Source: JAIBJN01 sp963775505 (lineage in GTDB: Bacteria > Actinomycetota > Thermoleophilia > Gaiellales > Gaiellaceae). Taken from it: a stretch of DNA of 64,000 bases. Both the position numbers and the translations under genes were made by a program. Location of the stretch: the NCBI GenBank assembly GCA_963775505.1, contig CAVZIL010000001.1, forward strand, positions 620,001 to 684,000. Direction: 5' to 3'. The notes under the pieces are model-generated. The model had not been told where the DNA came from and did no database searches. It worked only from the letters and a program-made list of their open reading frames with translations. Of this stretch, positions 45,143-53,267 are shown one piece after another (the first letter of the stretch is position 1; the number at the start of each line of letters is the position of its first letter).

Positions 45143-46573
45143 GCGTTCCCGTGACAGGCCTTTCCGCCGACGAGCTGCAGAAGGCAGCGCGCGACCACCT
45201 CTGGCTGCACTTCACCCGCATGGCGGGCTTCGAGCGCGAAGAGGTGCCCATCATCGTGCGCGGCGACGGCTGTTACCTGGAGGACATCAACGGGAAGCGC
45301 TACCTGGACGCCCTCGCGGGGCTGTTCGCCGTCAACATCGGCTACAGCTTCGGCGACGAGGTGGGGGAGGCCGCGGCCGCGCAGCTGCGCGAGCTGCCCT
45401 TCTACACGAACTGGAACTACGCCCACCCGCGGGCGATCGAGCTCGCCGCCGAGGTCGCCTCGGTGGCGCCGGGCGACCTGAACCGCGTCTTCTTCTGCTC
45501 CGGAGGCTCGGAGGCGGTCGAGTCGGCCTGGAAGCTCGCGCGCCAGTACCACGCCGCGCGCGGCGAGCGTCGCTGGAAGGCGATCGCGCAGGCGGATCGC
45601 CTACCACGGGACGACGATGGGCGCGCTCTCCATCAACGGCATCGCCGCGCTGAAGACGCCGTTCGAGCCGCTCGTCCCGGACACGCTCCACGTCCACAAC
45701 ACGAACCGCTACCACCGCCCGCCCGAGGAGACGGAGTCCGAGTTCACCGCCTTCCTGCTCGACGACCTCGAGTCCATGATCGAGCACGCCGGGCCCGACA
45801 CGGTGGCCATGGTGATCATGGAGCCCGTGCAGAACGCCGGCGGCGCGTACACGCCGCCCGAGGGGTACTGGCAGGGGGTCCGCGAGATCTGCGACCGCTA
45901 CGGGATCCTCCTCTGCGCCGACGAGGTCATCACCGGCTTCGGCCGCGTCGCCGCCTGGTTCGGATCAGAGCGCTACGACATCCGTCCGGACCTCATCACC
46001 TCGGCGAAGGGGCTGTCCTCGGCCCACGCGTCGATCGGCGCGGTGATCGCCACCGATCGTGTGATGGAGCCGTTCCTCGAGGGTCATGCGATGTACATGC
46101 ACGGCATCACCTTCGGTGGCCATCCCGTGCAGGCGGCGATCGCGCTCAAGAACATCGAGATCATGCGCCGCGAGCGGCTCGTCGAGCACGTGGTGGCCGA
46201 ACAGGACGCTTTCCGCGCCACGCTCGCGCAGCTGCTCGACCTTCCGATCGTCGGCGACCTGCGCGGAACGGGCTTCTTCTACGCGCTCGAGCTCGTCAAG
46301 GACAAGGAGACCCGCGAGACCTTCTCCGAGGACGAGTGCGAGACGCTCCTCCGCGACTTCCTCTCGCCGCGCCTCTTCGAGGCGGGGCTCATCTGCCGAG
46401 CCGACGACCGTGGCGACCCGGTCGTGCAGATCTCGCCCCCGCTCGTCGCCGAGCAGGCGCAGTTCGACGAGATCGTCGGCATCCTTGGCGACGTGCTCTC
46501 GGAGGCGTCGGAAGAGATGGCACGCTCGGCCGCTCCCGGCCGCGAAGGCGCGGTTCGCCGAGACCCCCGCTAG
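45139..46573 (+). CDS. Class III aminotransferase (putrescine/omega-amine type), one frameshift
   Basis: About 478 codons; paralogue of the enzyme at 11602. Cofactor elements: FFCSGGSEAVESAWKLARQY, RIAYHGTTMGALSING, VIMEPVQNAGGAY, LLCADEVITGFGRVAAWFG, and the PLP lysine in LITSAKGLSSAH. The frame slips by one base near 45590 inside the conserved stretch before AYHGTT, so an error is more likely than gene death. Coupled to potC. With the aminobutyraldehyde dehydrogenase at the operon head it would convert putrescine via 4-aminobutanal to GABA. Confidence 0.9.
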
Positions 46574-46577
46574 GTCG

Positions 46578-47567
46578 ATGCAGGCCATGGTGCTCGACTC
46601 CCCGGGGACGTCCCTCCGGGAGGCCGAGCTGCCCCCGCCGGAGCCTGGCCCGGGGCAAGTCGTGGTCGCGGTCGACGCCTGCGGCGTCTGCCGCACCGAC
46701 CTCCACGTCGTCGACGGCGAGCTGCCGGACCCGAAGCTCCCCCTGATCCCCGGTCACCAGGTGGTCGGACGCGTCGTCGAGCCGGGCGAGCGCTTCGCAG
46801 CTGGTGCGCGTGTCGGCATCCCCTGGCTCGGCTGGACCTGCGGCGAGTGCCGCTACTGCCTCAGCGGGCGCGAGAACCTCTGCGACCGCGCCCGCTTCAC
46901 CGGCTACCAGCTCGACGGCGGCTACGCCGAGCTCGTCGCCGCCGACGAGCGCTTCTGCCTCCCGATGCCGGAGGGGTACGACGATCGCCAGGCGGCGCCG
47001 CTCCTCTGTGCCGGGCTGATCGGCTACCGGGCGCTGCGTCTCGCGGGTGGCGCCGAGCGGCTCGGGCTCTACGGCTTCGGCGCGAGCGCGCACATCGTCA
47101 CCCAGGTCGCCCTCCACGAGGGCCGGCGCGTGTTCGCGTTCACGCGCGCCGGCGACGACGGGACGCAGGCCTTCGCGCGCGAGCTGGGCGCCGAGTGGGC
47201 CGGGGATGCGCTCGGCCCACCGCCGGAGGAGCTCGACGCGGCGATCGTCTTCGCGCCGGTCGGCGAGCTTGTTCCGGCGGCGCTCGCTGCGGTCGCCAAG
47301 GGAGGCGCCGTCGTCTGCGCGGGGATCCACATGAGCGACATCCCCTCGTTCCCGTACGAGCTCCTGTGGGGCGAGCGCGTCGTCCGCTCCGTGGCCAACC
47401 TGACGAGGCGCGACGGGGAGGAGTTCCTGGAGCTGGCGCCGCGCGTGCCTGTCCGCACCGAGGTGGAGGCCTTCCGGCTGGCGGAGGCCAACGAGGCGCT
47501 CGGCCGGCTTCGGGCAGGCGAGATCCGCGGCGCGGCCGTGCTGGAGGTCGGGGCCTCGGCGGACTAG
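46578..47567 (+). CDS. Zinc-dependent alcohol dehydrogenase
   Basis: 329 residues, medium-chain dehydrogenase. Catalytic zinc ligands are in CGVCRTDLHVVDGELP (Cys) and PLIPGHQVVGRVV (His); the structural zinc site is CGECRYCLSGRENLC. The nucleotide-binding domain contains LGLYGFGASAHIVTQVA in place of the canonical GxGGLG loop. It resembles the short AdhA-like branch. ATG 46578 lies 4 bp after the aminotransferase stop, so it is probably part of the same operon and may interconvert an aldehyde and alcohol from amine breakdown. Confidence 0.88.
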   Translation: MQAMVLDSPGTSLREAELPPPEPGPGQVVVAVDACGVCRTDLHVVDGELPDPKLPLIPGHQVVGRVVEPGERFAAGARVGIPWLGWTCGECRYCLSGRENLCDRARFTGYQLDGGYAELVAADERFCLPMPEGYDDRQAAPLLCAGLIGYRALRLAGGAERLGLYGFGASAHIVTQVALHEGRRVFAFTRAGDDGTQAFARELGAEWAGDALGPPPEELDAAIVFAPVGELVPAALAAVAKGGAVVCAGIHMSDIPSFPYELLWGERVVRSVANLTRRDGEEFLELAPRVPVRTEVEAFRLAEANEALGRLRAGEIRGAAVLEVGASAD

Positions 47568-47576
47568 TCTTTCCGC

Positions 47577-48158
47577 GTGCGTCGGGCCCTGGCTCTCGCC
47601 CTTCCGGTCGCGGTCGTCCTGGCGGCGTGCGGCGGTGACGACTCCGAGCCCTCTCCGACCGACGACGAGATTTCGGCGCCCGCGGGTGCCCTCGCTTTCA
47701 CCGGCGGCGACGTCGTCACGGGTGAGCCGATCGACCCGGTGCACACCTGCGACGGGGACAACATCTCCCCCGCCCTCGACTGGGCGGGCGTGCCCGAGGG
47801 CGTCGCCGAGCTGGCGCTGATCATGGACGACCCCGACGCCCCCGGCGGCACCTTCACGCACTGGGTCGCCTACGCGATCCCGCCCGACTACGAGGGCCTG
47901 GGCACCGGTATCCCGCCGGGTCCCGCGCTGTCGGGTGACCTCACCCTGCGTCAGGGCCCGACCGACGGCTCCGATACGCCGGGCTACGTCGGCCCCTGCC
48001 CGCCCGCGGGCGAGACCCACGGCTACGTGTTCACGCTGTACGCGCTCGACGAGGAGACGGGCCTCGAGCCCGGCGCGAGCGTCGACGACCTCCGCGCGGC
48101 GATCGAAGGCCATGTGATCGCCGAGGCGAGCCTCACGGCGCCCTACAGGCGTTCCTAG
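47577..48158 (+). CDS. YbhB/YbcL-type PEBP lipoprotein
   Basis: 193 residues. A lipoprotein signal (LALALPVAVVLAACGGDD) precedes a phosphatidylethanolamine-binding-protein/Raf-kinase-inhibitor-like domain: CDGDNISPALDWAGVPEGV, LIMDDPDAPGGTFTHWVAYA and GPCPPAGETHGYVFTLYALD, which form the anion pocket (Asp-Pro-Asp and His residues). Ligand unknown. GTG 47577, 9 bp after the dehydrogenase gene. Its TAG shares a CTAG with the stop of the converging glycosyltransferase (48155-48158). Confidence 0.9.
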   Translation: MRRALALALPVAVVLAACGGDDSEPSPTDDEISAPAGALAFTGGDVVTGEPIDPVHTCDGDNISPALDWAGVPEGVAELALIMDDPDAPGGTFTHWVAYAIPPDYEGLGTGIPPGPALSGDLTLRQGPTDGSDTPGYVGPCPPAGETHGYVFTLYALDEETGLEPGASVDDLRAAIEGHVIAEASLTAPYRRS

Positions 48159-49387
48159 AGAAGCTCGGCGATCCTGGCGGCCGCTCTGGCGGCGCCGTCG
48201 GTCTCGACCGGGAGGTAGTCGACTTCCCTGCCGATCTCCTCGGCGATCGCCTGCGCGATCACGGCGGGCGTTGCCGTCTCGAAGTCGAGCGCCCGGCCGG
48301 CGTGGTAGCGCTCGAGCCGGTGGCGGACGTGGAAGTTCTGCTCGAAGTGGTGACGGAGCGGGAAGTAGAGGAACGGCCGGCGGTTTGCGGTGAGCTCCAT
48401 CGCCGTCGTGAGGCCGCCCTGGACGACCGCGAGGTCGCAGGCGGCAAGGTGACGGTAGAGGTTGTGCACGTAGGCGTGCGCTTCGAGCCCGTCGTGGTCC
48501 GGGAAGGCGGCCGGGTCGATGCGGGGCCCGGCTACGACGACCATCCGCAATTCCGGCACGAGATCCTTGGCCTCCGGGAAGGCGTCGACGACCCGCCGCA
48601 GCAGATGGCCGCCGACCCCGGAGCCGCCCACGGTGACGACGCAGACGAGCTCCCCGGGACGGTAGCCCAGCTCGGCGCGCAGCTTCTCCCGGTCGGCGAA
48701 CGCGGCGGGATCGAACCCGGTCACGTACCCCGCGAAGTCGAAGTGCTCCTCCGTCCAGTCGCGGATCAGCGGCAGGTCGGGCCCGAAGGAGTCGGGGACG
48801 ACGTCGTCGGGGTTGCCGACGTAGAGCGCCCGGTCGCGCACGCGCGGGAAGCGGGCGATGTGCTCGATCATCTCGGCGTTGTAGTCGGCGGTCAGGAACG
48901 CCTCGCGCTCGCCGCCGTCCGGCATCGGCAGCCAGCCGATGAAGTCGGTCAGCCAGACATACGCCGCGCGCTTCTCCTCGGGGTTCTCGTGCAGGTAGTA
49001 GTCGAGCTCCCAGGCCTCGTCCCCGATCCAGAGGTCGTACGGCTCCTCCCGGACGACGTCGTGGAAGACCATGAAGTTGGCGAGGAGGATCTCGTCCATC
49101 CGCCGCCAGGCCTGGAAGCAGTGGAGGTCGTGCTCGGCGGACTCGGACTCGATGTGCCCCGACTCGTTCGCCAGCTCGGCGCTCATCGGATGGATGCGCT
49201 CGCCCTCCGCCTGCAGGACGGCCGTCACGGGATGCTGGGCGAGCCAGTCGATCTCGAGGTCGGGAACGAGCTGTCGCAGCTCCCGGGCGACGGCCACGTC
49301 ACGCTGGGCGTGGCCGAGGCCGATCGGCGAGCAGATGAAGAGCGCACGCCGCCGGCGGCTGCGCCCGCGCGTCCAGCGCACGCTCAC
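48155..49387 (-). CDS. GT-B-fold glycosyltransferase (UGT/MurG-like)
   Basis: About 410 residues. The N-terminal domain opens ALFICSPIGLGHAQRDVAVA, the Gly-rich acceptor loop of GT1/GT28 enzymes. The C-terminal domain has VVTVGGSGVGGHLLRRVVDA and HVRHRLERYHAGRAL; HNLYRHLAACDLAVVQGGLT is the nucleotide-sugar binding region with its Gly-Gly. No membrane span. Donor and acceptor unknown. GTG 49387 overlaps the hydrolase stop (GTGA). It is last in the operon led by the SBP56 homologue, an unusual partner for a glycosyltransferase. Confidence 0.82.
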   Translation of the reverse strand: MSVRWTRGRSRRRRALFICSPIGLGHAQRDVAVARELRQLVPDLEIDWLAQHPVTAVLQAEGERIHPMSAELANESGHIESESAEHDLHCFQAWRRMDEILLANFMVFHDVVREEPYDLWIGDEAWELDYYLHENPEEKRAAYVWLTDFIGWLPMPDGGEREAFLTADYNAEMIEHIARFPRVRDRALYVGNPDDVVPDSFGPDLPLIRDWTEEHFDFAGYVTGFDPAAFADREKLRAELGYRPGELVCVVTVGGSGVGGHLLRRVVDAFPEAKDLVPELRMVVVAGPRIDPAAFPDHDGLEAHAYVHNLYRHLAACDLAVVQGGLTTAMELTANRRPFLYFPLRHHFEQNFHVRHRLERYHAGRALDFETATPAVIAQAIAEEIGREVDYLPVETDGAARAAARIAELL

Positions 49388-50289
49388 GCCGTCCTCCCCG
49401 GGAGCGACTCGACGAAGTCGCGGATGAGCAGGTTGACCTTGACGGGGTCGCGGACGTGCGGGCAGTGGCCGGAGCCTTCTAGTGTCACGAGCGTGCCGCC
49501 GGTGGCCTCGGCAAGCGCGGCCCCCTGCGCCGGAGGCCTGATCGCGTCCTCGTCGCCGTGCAGCACGAGCACCGGGCAGCCCACTCGGGCGCAGATGTCG
49601 CGGAAGCTCTCGAGGCCGCAGAGCTCGAGGGCGTCCTGGGCGTCGATCAGCGTCTCGGGGGACATCTCGAGGCCCCAGCCGACGCAGTCCTCGATCTGCT
49701 TCGTGGAATGGGGCTCGGTGAAGATCCGGCCGAAGAAGTACTCGAGGAACTCCTCGTAGTGCTCCAACCAGTAGTGGCGGTTGTACTTCGCCCAGCCTTC
49801 GTCGGTGTCGAGGCGATCCTGGAAGGAGTGGACGTTGCGCTCCGGATGCCCGGGGGCGAGTGGGACGGCGGGCCCGATGAAGACCGCGCCCGCGATGCGG
49901 TCCGGGTGGTCGGCGGCGAGGAGCGTCCCCCACAGCGCGCCGCAGGAGAGGCCGACGACGATCGCCGACTCCGTCCCGGTCGCGTTCATCACCGCGAGCG
50001 AGTCGTCGGTGAACTCCCGCTCGGTGTAGGCGGCGATCCCGCTCGGGCGGTCGGCCTTCCCGTTCCCGCGGCCGTCGAAGGTGAGCACCCGGAAATGGCG
50101 GGCCAGGTACGGGATCTGCATCTTCCAGTGGCGCGAGTGGATGATCGACCAGGTGGGGAGCAGGAACACGGTCGGCTCACCCCGCCCGTAGACCTCGTAG
50201 AAGACGCGGACGCCGTCGCGCTCCACGTAGCCCTCCGAGTCCGGGTAGCAGGCGCGGGTTTGCTCTCGCTGGGCTTCGAGCAGACTCAT
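49384..50289 (-). CDS. Alpha/beta hydrolase (tandem copy 1)
   Basis: 301 residues. Serine nucleophile in VVGLSCGALWG (G-x-S-x-G), acid in LHGDEDAIRP and His in GSGHCPHVRDP. The cap contains HSTKQIEDCVGWGLEMSPET, shared almost word for word with the neighbouring paralogue. TFDGRGNGKADRP is typical of hydrolases linked to signalling or ester catabolism. ATG 50289 overlaps the paralogue's TGA (50286-50289). Likely a lactonase or esterase; substrate unknown. Confidence 0.87.
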   Translation of the reverse strand: MSLLEAQREQTRACYPDSEGYVERDGVRVFYEVYGRGEPTVFLLPTWSIIHSRHWKMQIPYLARHFRVLTFDGRGNGKADRPSGIAAYTEREFTDDSLAVMNATGTESAIVVGLSCGALWGTLLAADHPDRIAGAVFIGPAVPLAPGHPERNVHSFQDRLDTDEGWAKYNRHYWLEHYEEFLEYFFGRIFTEPHSTKQIEDCVGWGLEMSPETLIDAQDALELCGLESFRDICARVGCPVLVLHGDEDAIRPPAQGAALAEATGGTLVTLEGSGHCPHVRDPVKVNLLIRDFVESLPGRTA

Positions 50290-51179
50290 GCGACCGACTC
50301 CACGAACGCCCGGAGCATCAGGTTGAACCGGACCGGGTCCCGCACGTGCAGGCAGTGGCCGGAGCCTTCGAACGTGGCGAGTCGCCCGCCCGTCGCTTCG
50401 GCGAGCGCGACTGCCTCGACGTAGGGGACGATCGCATCCTCGTCGCCGTGGACGACGAGCACCGGGCAGGTGAGCCGTGCGCAGAGCTCGTGGGCCTCGG
50501 CCGGCTCGAGCGTCGGCGCTTCCTCCGTGAGCAGCATGGTCTCGGGCGTCGTCTCGAGCCCCCAGCCGACGGCGTCTTCGATCTGCTTCGTCGAGTGGGG
50601 CTCCGTGAAGCATTGCGAGAAGAACCACTCGACGTAGCCCGGCCAGTCTCGGAGCCAGTAGTGCCGGTTCTCCTTCGCCCAGGCCTCGTCGGTGTCCAGC
50701 TCCTCGTCGAACGGGTACTCCTCGTAGGGGAACGCCTGGCCGGAGAGCCCCGGTCCCGCGCCCAGGAAGCACACGGCCCTGACGCGCTCAGGGTGCTCGG
50801 CGGCCAGGATCAGGCTCCACTGGCCTCCCCAGGAGAAGCCGACCACGACCGCCTGCTCGGTGCCGGTCACGTCGAGGACGGCGAGCGCGTCTGCCGCCTG
50901 CTCGTGCTCGCCATAGGCGTTGGCGGTATCAGGGCGATCCGACTTCCCGTTGCCGCGACCGTCGTAGGCCACGACGCGGAAGTGCCGCGCGAGGTACGGG
51001 ATCTGCATCTTCCAGATGCGCGAGTGCACGATCGCCCACGGCGGCGGCAGGAGGATCGTCGGCTCCTTCTGCCCGTAGACCTCGTAGAAGACCTGGACGC
51101 CGTCGCGTTCGACGTAGCCCTCGTCGTCCGGGTAGCGCGCACGCGTCTGCTCGGCCGGTGCGGCGACCGCGGTCGTCAT
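50286..51179 (-). CDS. Alpha/beta hydrolase (tandem copy 2)
   Basis: 297 residues, clearly a duplicate of the downstream gene: same N-terminal EGYVERDGVxVFYEVYG, same WKMQIPYLARHFRV, and a cap with HSTKQIEDAVGWGLETTPET. Nucleophile in VVGFSWGGQWS, acid in VHGDEDAIVP, His in GSGHCLHVRDP. The Ser context differs (FSWG versus LSCG), so the two may have separate substrates. ATG 51179 overlaps the TetR stop. Confidence 0.87.
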   Translation of the reverse strand: MTTAVAAPAEQTRARYPDDEGYVERDGVQVFYEVYGQKEPTILLPPPWAIVHSRIWKMQIPYLARHFRVVAYDGRGNGKSDRPDTANAYGEHEQAADALAVLDVTGTEQAVVVGFSWGGQWSLILAAEHPERVRAVCFLGAGPGLSGQAFPYEEYPFDEELDTDEAWAKENRHYWLRDWPGYVEWFFSQCFTEPHSTKQIEDAVGWGLETTPETMLLTEEAPTLEPAEAHELCARLTCPVLVVHGDEDAIVPYVEAVALAEATGGRLATFEGSGHCLHVRDPVRFNLMLRAFVESVA

Positions 51180-51757
51180 CCGCTCCCCTTCTCCTCGAGC
51201 CAGCTGTCGATCCATTCCAGCAGTTCCCGGTGACCCACCGTGATCCCCTGTGCCCGCTCGAGGATGATGCCTTCGTTGAAGGTCATCACGAGCGAGACCA
51301 GCGCCTCGAGCGGAATCTCGATCCCGTAGCGCTCGCGCGGCTCGGCGAAGGCCTCGGTGAGCACGCGGCGCCACTCCCCGTTCACCTGGGCGACGCGATC
51401 GCGCAGCTCCGGATGATTCCAGGCGAGCGCCTGCAGCTCGAGCCAGATCTTCTCGTACTCGACGTCCTCGCCAACGAGGTAGCGCATCGCCTGCCTCCAC
51501 TTCTCCAGGAAGGGCACGTCGGGATCGGCATACATCGCCCGCTGGCGGGCGACCAACCGTGCGGTGAAGCGCTCGAGCACCCGTAGGAGCAGGTTCTCCA
51601 CGGAGCCGAAGTAGTAGTGGACGAGCCCGTGGTTGAGGCCCGCTTCGGCGGCCACGCGCCGGGTCGTGACGCCCGGGTAGCCGAGCTCGAGGAGGAGGCG
51701 TTCGGCCGCGTCGAGGAACGCCTCCTCCTGAGTCCGGACTACTTGCGGCTCAGCCAC
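51176..51757 (-). CDS. TetR-family transcriptional regulator
   Basis: 193 residues. N-terminal helix-turn-helix: ERLLLELGYPGVTTRRVAAE then AGLNHGLVHYYFGSVENLL, with the Tyr-Tyr-Phe typical of TetR recognition helices. The C-terminal ligand domain is helical. GTG 51757 lies inside the 46-residue membrane protein gene (19-base overlap). It sits within the operon and is the natural candidate to bind the TTAGTCAA palindrome in the promoter at 53200-53228, giving autoregulation; that link is inferred. Confidence 0.9.
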   Translation of the reverse strand: MAEPQVVRTQEEAFLDAAERLLLELGYPGVTTRRVAAEAGLNHGLVHYYFGSVENLLLRVLERFTARLVARQRAMYADPDVPFLEKWRQAMRYLVGEDVEYEKIWLELQALAWNHPELRDRVAQVNGEWRRVLTEAFAEPRERYGIEIPLEALVSLVMTFNEGIILERAQGITVGHRELLEWIDSWLEEKGSG

Positions 51758-51879
51758 CGCACGACCGCGTCGAGCTTGGCCCGGCCGAAGAGGAGGATCC
51801 CGGTCGCAGCGGTCGTCCCGCCTGCCGCGAGCGAGCCGAGCAGGATCTCCTCGCCGAACCCGTGATGCCCGAAGATCAC
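51739..51879 (-). CDS. 46-aa predicted membrane protein
   Basis: Very short gene joined at both ends: its GTG overlaps the SBP56-homologue stop (GTGA, 51876-51879) and its 3' end overlaps the TetR start by 19 bases. The product, MIFGHHGFGEEILLGSLAAG onward, has one hydrophobic span (ILLGSLAAGGTTAATGILLF) and a basic C-terminus (VVRWLSRK). Its position in a fully overlapped operon argues that it is translated. Function unknown. Confidence 0.65.
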   Translation of the reverse strand: MIFGHHGFGEEILLGSLAAGGTTAATGILLFGRAKLDAVVRWLSRK

Positions 51880-53189
51880 TGGAAGATCTCCGTCGTGCAG
51901 TCGCCTCCCTGGAGCCGCACCTCGTGCGCGCGGGCGGGACCGTCCGGCCGGTTGTGGAAGTCGACGAAGAAGTTCTCGTCCACCTCCATGGAGCCGTCGT
52001 CGGCGATGTCGACTTTCAGGAGCCACGAGCGCAGCTCAGGATAGAACTGGTTGTCCCACGTCGAGTAGAGCGAGTTCGTCACGTAGAGGCGCTTTCCGTC
52101 GAGCGAGAGCTGGAGCATCTGCGGTCCACCGTTCAGCTCGCGCCCGGCGTCGCTCGGCTTCCCGAGCAGGCCGCCGAGCCAGAGCCGGCCGGTCAGCTTC
52201 GGGTTGGCCGGGTCGGAGACGTCGTAGCGGCGCAGGTCGCCGTGGAGCCAGTTCGAGAAGTAGAGCGCCTTGTCGTCCATCGAGAGGACGAGGTCGGTGA
52301 TCAGCGAGGGGACGGGGAACGGCCAGCCCTCGAGCTCGACCGGGTCGGTCGTGATCACCGGCTCGGCCGACCACGTCCCGTTGCGGGCGAAGCGCCAGAT
52401 GTTGCTGGAGAGCGCGACGCCGACGAAGCCCTCCGCGGCGTCGGGGTCGTGCAGGAACCTGATCTCCAGGGGGACGAGGCCCTGCGCGCCCAGGTCGATC
52501 GTCTGCTCGAGCGTCCGGTCCGCGAGGTTCCAGAAGTGGAGCCGCTGCCCGTAGCGGCCTGCCTCGACGTCCGCGAGGTCGAAGCCCGGCTCGAACGCGT
52601 TCGGCTCGCCGAACTCGGAGGAGACGAAGGCGTTGCCGCGAGGCTGGTACCAGAAGTCGTAGTTCATGGGTGGGCGCGGCCCGCCGTTCTCCCAGCGGCC
52701 CTTGATCTCGAACGTCTTCGAGTCGAGCACGGCGAAGCCGCCGGCGGCATTGCCGTCGGCGTCGCCGAGCATGGCGATCACGACGTTGTCGCCAGGCATG
52801 CAGTGGACCGTGTGCGGCCGCGAGAGGCCGGTCTGCCCGATCAGCTCCGCCGGCTCGATCACCTTCTCGATCGTCGGCCGGCGCGGGTCGTCGGCGACGT
52901 TCAGGACGTGGATTCGAGAAGAGCGGAAGCCGGGCATGATCAAGTGCGAGCGGTCGGGGCCGTGGCAGGCGGACGAGCAGCGGTTCCAACCGTAGTGGTG
53001 GAGCTCGTCGCCGATGTTCGGCATCGGCGTCTCGTGGATGATGCGGCCGTCCTCGGCGTCGACGACGGCAAGGAAGTCGGGGGCCTCGACGCCGGTGCCC
53101 TCGTGCAGGCAGGCGACGTAGAGGAACTCCTCGGGAGGCGCCTGCATGGCCTCCTGGGGCGAGGAATGGAGCGTGCTTCGGTGGGTCAT
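51876..53189 (-). CDS. Selenium-binding protein 1 / methanethiol oxidase homologue (SBP56)
   Basis: 437 residues from ATG 53189, which has AAGGAG eight bases upstream. Family signatures: LYVACLHEGTG at the start, ELHHYGWNRCSSACHG (His and Cys of the metal/selenium site), RPHTVHCMPG, MNYDFWYQPRGNAFVSSEFG, and LHGDLRRYDVSDP. SBP56 proteins are propellers; bacterial and human members oxidise methanethiol to formaldehyde, hydrogen sulfide and peroxide. No periplasmic signal, unlike some MtoX. First gene of the operon. Confidence 0.9.
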   Translation of the reverse strand: MTHRSTLHSSPQEAMQAPPEEFLYVACLHEGTGVEAPDFLAVVDAEDGRIIHETPMPNIGDELHHYGWNRCSSACHGPDRSHLIMPGFRSSRIHVLNVADDPRRPTIEKVIEPAELIGQTGLSRPHTVHCMPGDNVVIAMLGDADGNAAGGFAVLDSKTFEIKGRWENGGPRPPMNYDFWYQPRGNAFVSSEFGEPNAFEPGFDLADVEAGRYGQRLHFWNLADRTLEQTIDLGAQGLVPLEIRFLHDPDAAEGFVGVALSSNIWRFARNGTWSAEPVITTDPVELEGWPFPVPSLITDLVLSMDDKALYFSNWLHGDLRRYDVSDPANPKLTGRLWLGGLLGKPSDAGRELNGGPQMLQLSLDGKRLYVTNSLYSTWDNQFYPELRSWLLKVDIADDGSMEVDENFFVDFHNRPDGPARAHEVRLQGGDCTTEIFQ

Positions 53190-53199
53190 GGCAGTCTCC

Positions 53200-53228
53200 T
53201 TAGTCAAGTGACTTAGGCATTTGACTAA
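53200..53228. promoter_or_regulatory. Palindromic operator TTAGTCAA-N13-TTGACTAA
   Basis: Perfect 8-bp arms in a locally AT-rich patch between the SBP56-homologue ribosome site and its promoter. Inside it AGTCA-AG-TGACT is a second, smaller dyad, so one regulator could bind two overlapping half-site pairs. The operator covers the -10 region (53219-53224), so binding would block transcription. The operon's own TetR protein is the obvious candidate. Confidence 0.65.
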
Positions 53229-53247
53229 ATCTCGGCCGAGTTGTCAA
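53219..53247 (-). promoter_or_regulatory. Sigma70-like promoter of the SBP56 operon
   Basis: Reading the minus strand, TTGACA (53247-53242) is a perfect -35, then exactly 17 bp, then TCAAAT (53224-53219), four of six to TATAAT. About 30 bp downstream is the ATG at 53189. It is the clearest promoter in the window and is overlapped by the palindromic operator. Confidence 0.6.
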
Positions 53248-53267
53248 GCCCCTGCGATGCTCTCGGG

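Noticed and set aside
45580..45600. Aminotransferase as a true pseudogene
   Set aside because: Both halves are fully conserved and the break is one base inside the highly conserved stretch before AYHGTT, in a window with other obvious sequencing indels.
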